Source of the DNA: Candidatus Kaiserbacteria bacterium
GTDB taxonomy: Bacteria > Patescibacteriota > Minisyncoccia > Phycocordibacterales > JABAAK01
Length of the DNA stretch: 9,081 bases
Assembly (NCBI GenBank): GCA_014238395.1
Contig: JABABE010000157.1
Coordinates: 1-9,081 of the forward strand
Reading direction: 5' to 3'
The translations under genes were made by a program, and so were the position numbers. This document shows, piece after piece, positions 6,301 through 9,081 of the stretch; position 1 is the stretch's first letter; each line of letters opens with the position of its first letter. Under the pieces are notes generated by a model that had not been told where the DNA came from, searched no databases, and saw only the letters and a list, made by a program, of their open reading frames with translations.

Positions 6301-9081
6301 TAGTTCTGTTGATGTAACGGTTGGAGTAAACATATCAGGTTACACACCAATAAAAGGAGGACAATCAATTAAATCAGCTCTTGATACTGGGGATAGCACG
6401 ATACTTGTAAACATTATAGACAAAGCAGGGAACGAAAAAATCTATGCACTCAGTGATTATATTGTCACATATCAAGAAGTTGGAAGTGAACCAACATTTT
6501 TAGTAGTAGCGAATGCAAATTCAAGTCAACAAACAAGCTTAGGTAGTGAGTACACTTATTACACAAACAAAACGACTGGCATATTATTGTCAGGTTACTC
6601 AGCGAGTGGATCCTCTATAAAAATATACAGTTCTATTCCAACAGAAGTCGAAATAAGCACACCTGAAACAACTGCGGACACTAACAACGCTTGGTCAGTT
6701 CCTATATCTCTTAGTGAAGGTGTTTATAACGTATATGCAAAATCGACACCAAGTGGAAGCACTGTGGAAAGCGGTCCATCAGCACCAATATTTATTAATG
6801 TAAACACGACAGATATATCTTTTTCTCCGTTGATAGTAGACAGTGATGACATAAACGGACACGGTGGTATCATACCGACTACCGAGACATTAGATATAAT
6901 AGTTTCAAACGCACCATCAGATAAAGATGTGAGGTGGAGTTATTCAGATATAGTGGATAAAGACGGTAATGTTATTACTGATGCTGATTCTACATCAGGT
7001 GCTACATATGACGATAAAGGTACAGAGTTTACTATACCTGGCATTTCTCTTGACTTGTCAAATCTATCAACATATCCGATTCAAACAACTCTTACTCTAG
7101 AAGATAGATATGGAAATAATCACACTGAGACTATAACACCAGGTCCAAGGTTGATCGTGATTGAAGACACAGATACAGAGAACGAGATATCAAAAACAGT
7201 AACAGTCTCCTCATTCCAAAGCGTAGAGAAAGCAGAAGGTGACTCTTCTGTATCAACATCCTGTAACAGAGATGATGAAAATCAATTAACATTTGTAAGC
7301 TTTATTGATGGTACAGATGGTAGTAGTGAGGATAAGGATGATATATTTGACAGTGAGTCTGATAATGAAACAAATGTTTGTTACAAAACATTCTATGGCG
7401 ACGGAAGTGACCCTGACTCTTCTACGTACAAAAGTGTGGTTCTTTCGGGGATAGACACAACTGGACCGGTTGTTGAATTTAATCCTACAGATGTAAATGA
7501 CTCTAATGGTGATAAAACAGGTGAAGTATATACTCCGACATTTACAGACCAAACACCGCCTGCTGATGACAAATACAAGATCAATTACCAACTGTTTCCA
7601 AACAAATCATCTTGTGCTGCCGGAGTGTATGATTTCACATCAGCAGATAATGTTGTGTTCATACCAATATCTTTTGAAGGAACACTAACAAGTGCAGCAG
7701 AAGATACTTCCGAAAACACAAATGGGTGGAGGAAAGGTACCTTAACATTAAGTGGTGCATCACTTGCATCTGGGGAGAGTACAGATGATCCATCAATTGA
7801 CATAGATGGAGATGATTATGACCTTCAAGAAATAGTTTATGATGCAGACGATACAAATAAACTAACCTTTTCTATAAATGTTGACTCCGCGACTGAAAAT
7901 ACTCTCATAGATGAATTTAACGGAAAGAATCTAATAATATCTGACACTTCTGGTGAAGTGTTTAATGTAGCATTCACAGAATTAGAGACAGGTTCTGTAG
8001 GCAGTGGTACAAGCGCTTATGTATTTTGGAAATTTGACACTTCTGGGACTACGTTGGAGAGTGACGATGGATTTGATAATTCAGAGACATATACTATAAA
8101 AATAGAAGGAGACTTCAGTGTGGAGGTTGATGCTAGTGATAGTGGGAAATACTTCTGTTTAGTGGTTGCTGACAAATTAAACAACACTTCATACACATCT
8201 AAATATGTAGATTTAACAAATCCTGTTATCACCTTTGCAGCAGATTCAGACCTTAATGATAGTACTGATGCCATTATACTGTCTACAACAGAAATTTCTG
8301 TCAAACTGTCGGTGGATGAAATTGTGAGTGTAAGTATAGGCGGCTCTTGTGCTGCGTCAAGCTCGTCTCCAGACACATCTAATGTGGCAAAAGACACTAT
8401 AGTAGAAATTCCTTTAATTAAAAGTGATGGAAGTGCGTTTGTTGCAAATACAGAAACATACACTGACTGTACTGTTAGAGCAGAAGACGTAAATACCGGC
8501 CAGACATCTACTATAACTTTACAAACATTTTCAATAGATACTGAAGGTCCTGCAGTACCTGGGCTTACTGGATTAACAGCAGCGACAGATGCTGGTCTAG
8601 CAGGTCTTTCGACAAATTCAGATAACATAACAAAATATCAAGACATTTCAGCGACAGGCTGTGCAGAAGATGGCTCAATTGTATTTGCTTATGATAATAC
8701 AGGCACATCCATAACAAAAGGAGCATTAACTGAGAGTACAGCAAATGGAGCAGATTGTACTTGGACACCAACAGGCGAGACAGATGCAGTAACAGGTAAA
8801 GAGTATGAAGTACTAATTACATCTGACAAACTCTCATCAGATAGAAATCAAGCAACAAACACAATATCAGTATATGTAAAAGATGCTCTGGGGAATGAAC
8901 AAGCATCTGCGTCAAACACAATCACAGTTGAGGTCGACTCTGGTGTCGTAAACTTCGGTGATGATGTGACTATCTCTAACAGTGGATCAGACTACTACAT
9001 ATCAGCAGATGATGAAGGATCAAAAATCAAATATTCTGTTACAACTGAAGACAAAACAAGCGCAACAACTGCAACATGTGA
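2..9081 (+). CDS. Internal part of a giant Ig-like repeat surface protein (both ends outside the window)
   Basis: One frame stays open from base 2 to the window end, 3,026 codons without a stop, so this is an interior slice of a protein larger than about 3,000 residues. No start can be chosen: the first in-frame ATG is at 1970 and the domain pattern runs on both sides of it. The sequence is rich in Thr, Ser, Asp, Asn and Glu, poor in Met (six) and Arg, and shows no membrane segment, signal peptide or catalytic motif. It consists of Big-type Ig-like modules, recognisable by 'ITGTTEAGNTVYV' near residue 258, 'NSDNITK' plus 'GCAE' in F modules, and endings such as 'VDAAGN' and 'TDIAGN'. Such chains are typically exported, and form stalks, adhesins or surface fibres; attachment or spacing is the likely role, but no ligand-binding or anchoring part is visible. 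Composition is uniform throughout, with no sign of a frameshift. Confidence 0.93.
335..718 (+). other. A module, copy 1, with EF-hand-like loop
   Basis: Residues 112-239. The module opens with 'FQLSNVEANSVVELYLW', which matches the openings of the A modules near 2850 and 6170. A 12-residue loop follows at residues 133-144 (398-433), with D1, N3, D5, Y7, N9 and E12, the EF-hand/dockerin ligand spacing. Further on comes 'IVDAVGN', a common Big-domain strand ending. Calcium binding is inferred from the loop only. No Cys is present. The loop also resembles the D-x-N-x-D-G-x-x-D-x-x-E loops of staphylococcal SdrD-type B repeats. Confidence 0.5.
719..976 (+). other. E module, unit 1 first copy: Big-like Ig domain
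   Basis: Residues 240-325. This is the most ordinary bacterial Ig-like domain of the window: 'ITGTTEAGNTVYV', then a short 'S-x-F-S-I-D-V' strand, then 'L-E-G-D-E-T-Y', then a final hydrophobic strand. At about 86 residues it has normal length for the family. No Cys is present. It directly precedes the X module; in units 2 and 3 a G and a D module sit between them. Confidence 0.6.
977..1726 (+). other. X module, copy 1: Ig-V-like with D-x-G-x-Y-x-C motif
   Basis: Residues 326-575. Cys380 lies about 55 residues after the start, and Cys552 ends the motif 'DNGKYLC' (1637-1657), which matches the tyrosine-corner signature of Ig V-set folds. A Trp at residue 513 ('IVWKF') precedes it, as a core Trp would. 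The module ends with 'ARTEDRFGN'. The two Cys are 172 residues apart, far more than in a single V domain, so X is either one large domain or two domains bridged by a disulfide. The middle holds 'YKGDFTAGESGNNSGW', which has counterparts in copies 2 and 3. Confidence 0.5.
2363..2779 (+). other. F module, copy 1: Big_13-like Ig domain with Cys pair
   Basis: Residues 788-926. It begins 'DTQAPQVPGTP', followed by 'DSDNITKG' and 'ISGCAE', the classic bacterial Ig-like (Big_13-type) order 'T-x-P-x-x-P ... SDNIT ... GTAE' with Cys in place of the usual Thr. The second Cys is in 'EDCTWTP', 33 residues on (835 and 868). It ends with a 'VQTKDLAN' strand and leads straight into the A module of unit 2. 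Confidence 0.6.
2780..3190 (+). other. A module, copy 2, with EF-hand-like loop
   Basis: Residues 927-1063. 'LQITNIEKDSIVELYAW' aligns with copies 1 and 3. The 12-residue loop at residues 970-981 (2909-2944) has D1, D3, D5, E7, D9 and E12, a full set of EF-hand-type ligands. The module continues to 'YSVDAAGN' and ends in a beta-like strand. No Cys is present. Confidence 0.55.
4241..5068 (+). other. X module, copy 2: Ig-V-like with D-x-G-x-x-x-C motif
   Basis: Residues 1414-1689. It begins 'DSTIPNIEIS'. The first Cys is 1477, and the second, 1666, ends 'DNGKHLC' (4979-4999), where His replaces the corner Tyr. The core Trp is replaced by Phe ('TVFKF'). The ending 'TTEDSFGN' is nearly that of copy 1 ('ARTEDRFGN'). 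Spacing between the Cys is 189 residues. A run of eight A occurs at 4560-4567 within this module. Confidence 0.5.
5690..6076 (+). other. F module, copy 2: Big_13-like Ig domain with Cys pair
   Basis: Residues 1897-2025. 'STNPSTPTV' opens the module, then 'GSSDKYTKNENINIIGCSE', a diverged form of the 'SDNITK ... GCAE' core. Cys are at 1938 and 1973, 35 residues apart. The Trp of 'DCTWTP' in the other copies is not kept here ('LVCNANEKKYEIEI'). It ends in 'GTDLAQN' and then 'VVIDSG' before the A module of unit 3. Confidence 0.5.
6077..6478 (+). other. A module, copy 3, with canonical EF-hand-like loop
   Basis: Residues 2026-2159. 'FTISNIEAESIVELNLW' aligns with copies 1 and 2. The loop at residues 2076-2087 (6227-6262) reads N1, N3, D5, G6, E7, D9 and E12, including the Gly at position 6 that is typical of EF-hands. 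Two extra residues lie between the Trp and the loop compared with the other copies. The module ends in 'IIDKAGN' plus one strand. No Cys is present. Confidence 0.58.
7454..8212 (+). other. X module, copy 3: Ig-V-like with D-x-G-x-Y-x-C motif
   Basis: Residues 2485-2737. It begins 'DTTGPVVEF'. Cys2538 lies in 'NKSSCAAG', and Cys2719 ends 'DSGKYFC' (8138-8158), the closest of the three to the V-set D-x-G-x-Y-x-C signature. Trp2676 ('VFWKF') corresponds to Trp513 of copy 1. The ending 'VVADKLNN' replaces the usual 'D-x-x-G-N'. The middle holds 'FEGTLTSAAEDTSENTNGW', matching the equivalent part of copy 1. Cys spacing is 181 residues. Confidence 0.5.
8537..8935 (+). other. F module, copy 3: Big_13-like Ig domain with Cys pair
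   Basis: Residues 2846-2978. This is the clearest Big_13-type match: 'EGPAVPGLTGLTAATDAG', then 'STNSDNITK', then 'ATGCAEDGS'. Cys are at 2887 and 2919, the second in 'ADCTWTP' as in copy 1. It ends 'VKDALGNEQ' and a final strand. A 19-base stretch (8752-8770) is identical to 2599-2617 in copy 1. Confidence 0.65.
8936..9081 (+). other. D-like module, cut by the window end
   Basis: Residues 2979-3026 and onward. 'DSGVVNFGDDVTISNSG' and the following acidic strand resemble the start of the D module at 3911 ('NNGTNLGDQDITISSG'). The window ends at a Cys codon (9077-9079) that would be the first Cys of a D pair. An A module would be expected after F here, so the next super-unit appears to be ordered differently. 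Confidence 0.4.

Larger units (their letters stand above)
6077..8935 (+). repeat. Super-unit 3: A-E-G-D-X-D-F
   Basis: About 953 residues (2026-2978). Modules are A (6077-6478), E (6479-6808), G (6809-7162), D (7163-7453), X (7454-8212), D (8213-8536) and F (8537-8935). The E module expected between the second D and F is missing: the D strand ending near 8530 is followed directly by 'DTEGPAVPG', the start of F. D Cys pairs are 2421/2460 and 2783/2823. The first D is highly acidic, with a stretch of Asp, Glu and Ser around 7305-7370. Confidence 0.58.

Noticed and set aside
7490..7525. Possible extra calcium loop 'DVNDSNGDKTGE'
   Set aside because: The acidic residues do not fall at positions 1, 3, 5, 9 and 12 of an EF-hand loop, and the equivalent place in other X modules lacks it.
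8017..8628. 203-codon open frame on the reverse strand
   Set aside because: It lies opposite the D and F modules of unit 3. The + frame is continuous through it with clear domain motifs, while the reverse translation shows no recognisable family. It arises from the rarity of stop complements in this codon usage.
2..9081. Direct DNA repeats or a CRISPR array
   Set aside because: The repetition is at protein level with diverged DNA and periods of kilobases. No short repeats with regular spacers were seen; the longest exact match noticed between units is 19 bases.
2..9081. tRNA, rRNA, promoters, terminators or riboswitches
   Set aside because: There is no non-coding gap: the frame is open throughout. 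AT-rich TATAAT-like strings occur by chance inside codons and have no gene start after them.

Overview
The whole window lies inside one very long protein-coding gene on the + strand. The frame that starts at base 2 is open to the last base: 3,026 complete codons with no TAA, TAG or TGA. Neither the start nor the stop of the gene is present. The first in-frame ATG is at 1970, about 656 codons in, so the true start must lie upstream. There is no intergenic DNA, RNA gene, promoter, terminator, mobile element or CRISPR array. All other open frames, including the reverse-strand ones, are shadows of this gene.

The protein is an acidic, Thr/Ser/Asp/Asn-rich chain of bacterial immunoglobulin-like (Big-type) beta-sandwich modules. 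It has very few Met (six seen) and Arg. This is the profile of a giant secreted or cell-surface stalk or adhesin. The DNA is AT-rich and Arg is mostly AGA. TGG encodes Trp and no in-frame TGA occurs, so TGA is not a common sense codon here. The combination of a giant Ig-like protein, AT-rich DNA and 'C-x4-[AT]-x-D-x-x-x-N' domain endings suggests an uncultivated bacterium, possibly of the Patescibacteria/CPR type. That placement is inference from general familiarity and is weakly supported.

Read as protein, the window holds a higher-order tandem repeat. After an unassigned lead-in (2-334) there are three diverged super-units, each a fixed order of modules: A (EF-hand-like loop), E (Cys-free Big-like), G, D (two Cys), X (Ig-V-like, two widely spaced Cys), D, E, F (Big_13-like, two Cys). 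Unit 1 (335-2779) is A-E-X-D-E-F and lacks G-D. Unit 2 (2780-6076) is complete: A-E-G-D-X-D-E-F. Unit 3 (6077-8935) is A-E-G-D-X-D-F and lacks the second E. A further D-like module begins at 8936 and runs off the window. Module letters are my own labels, and boundaries are by-eye estimates good to roughly 10-20 residues.

The 23 cysteines, all encoded by TGT, follow this grammar: two per D, X and F module, none in A, E or G, and one in the truncated last module. This fits one disulfide per Cys-bearing module in an exported protein. Three A modules each carry a 12-residue acidic loop matching the EF-hand/dockerin pattern, which suggests calcium-stiffened joints once per super-unit.
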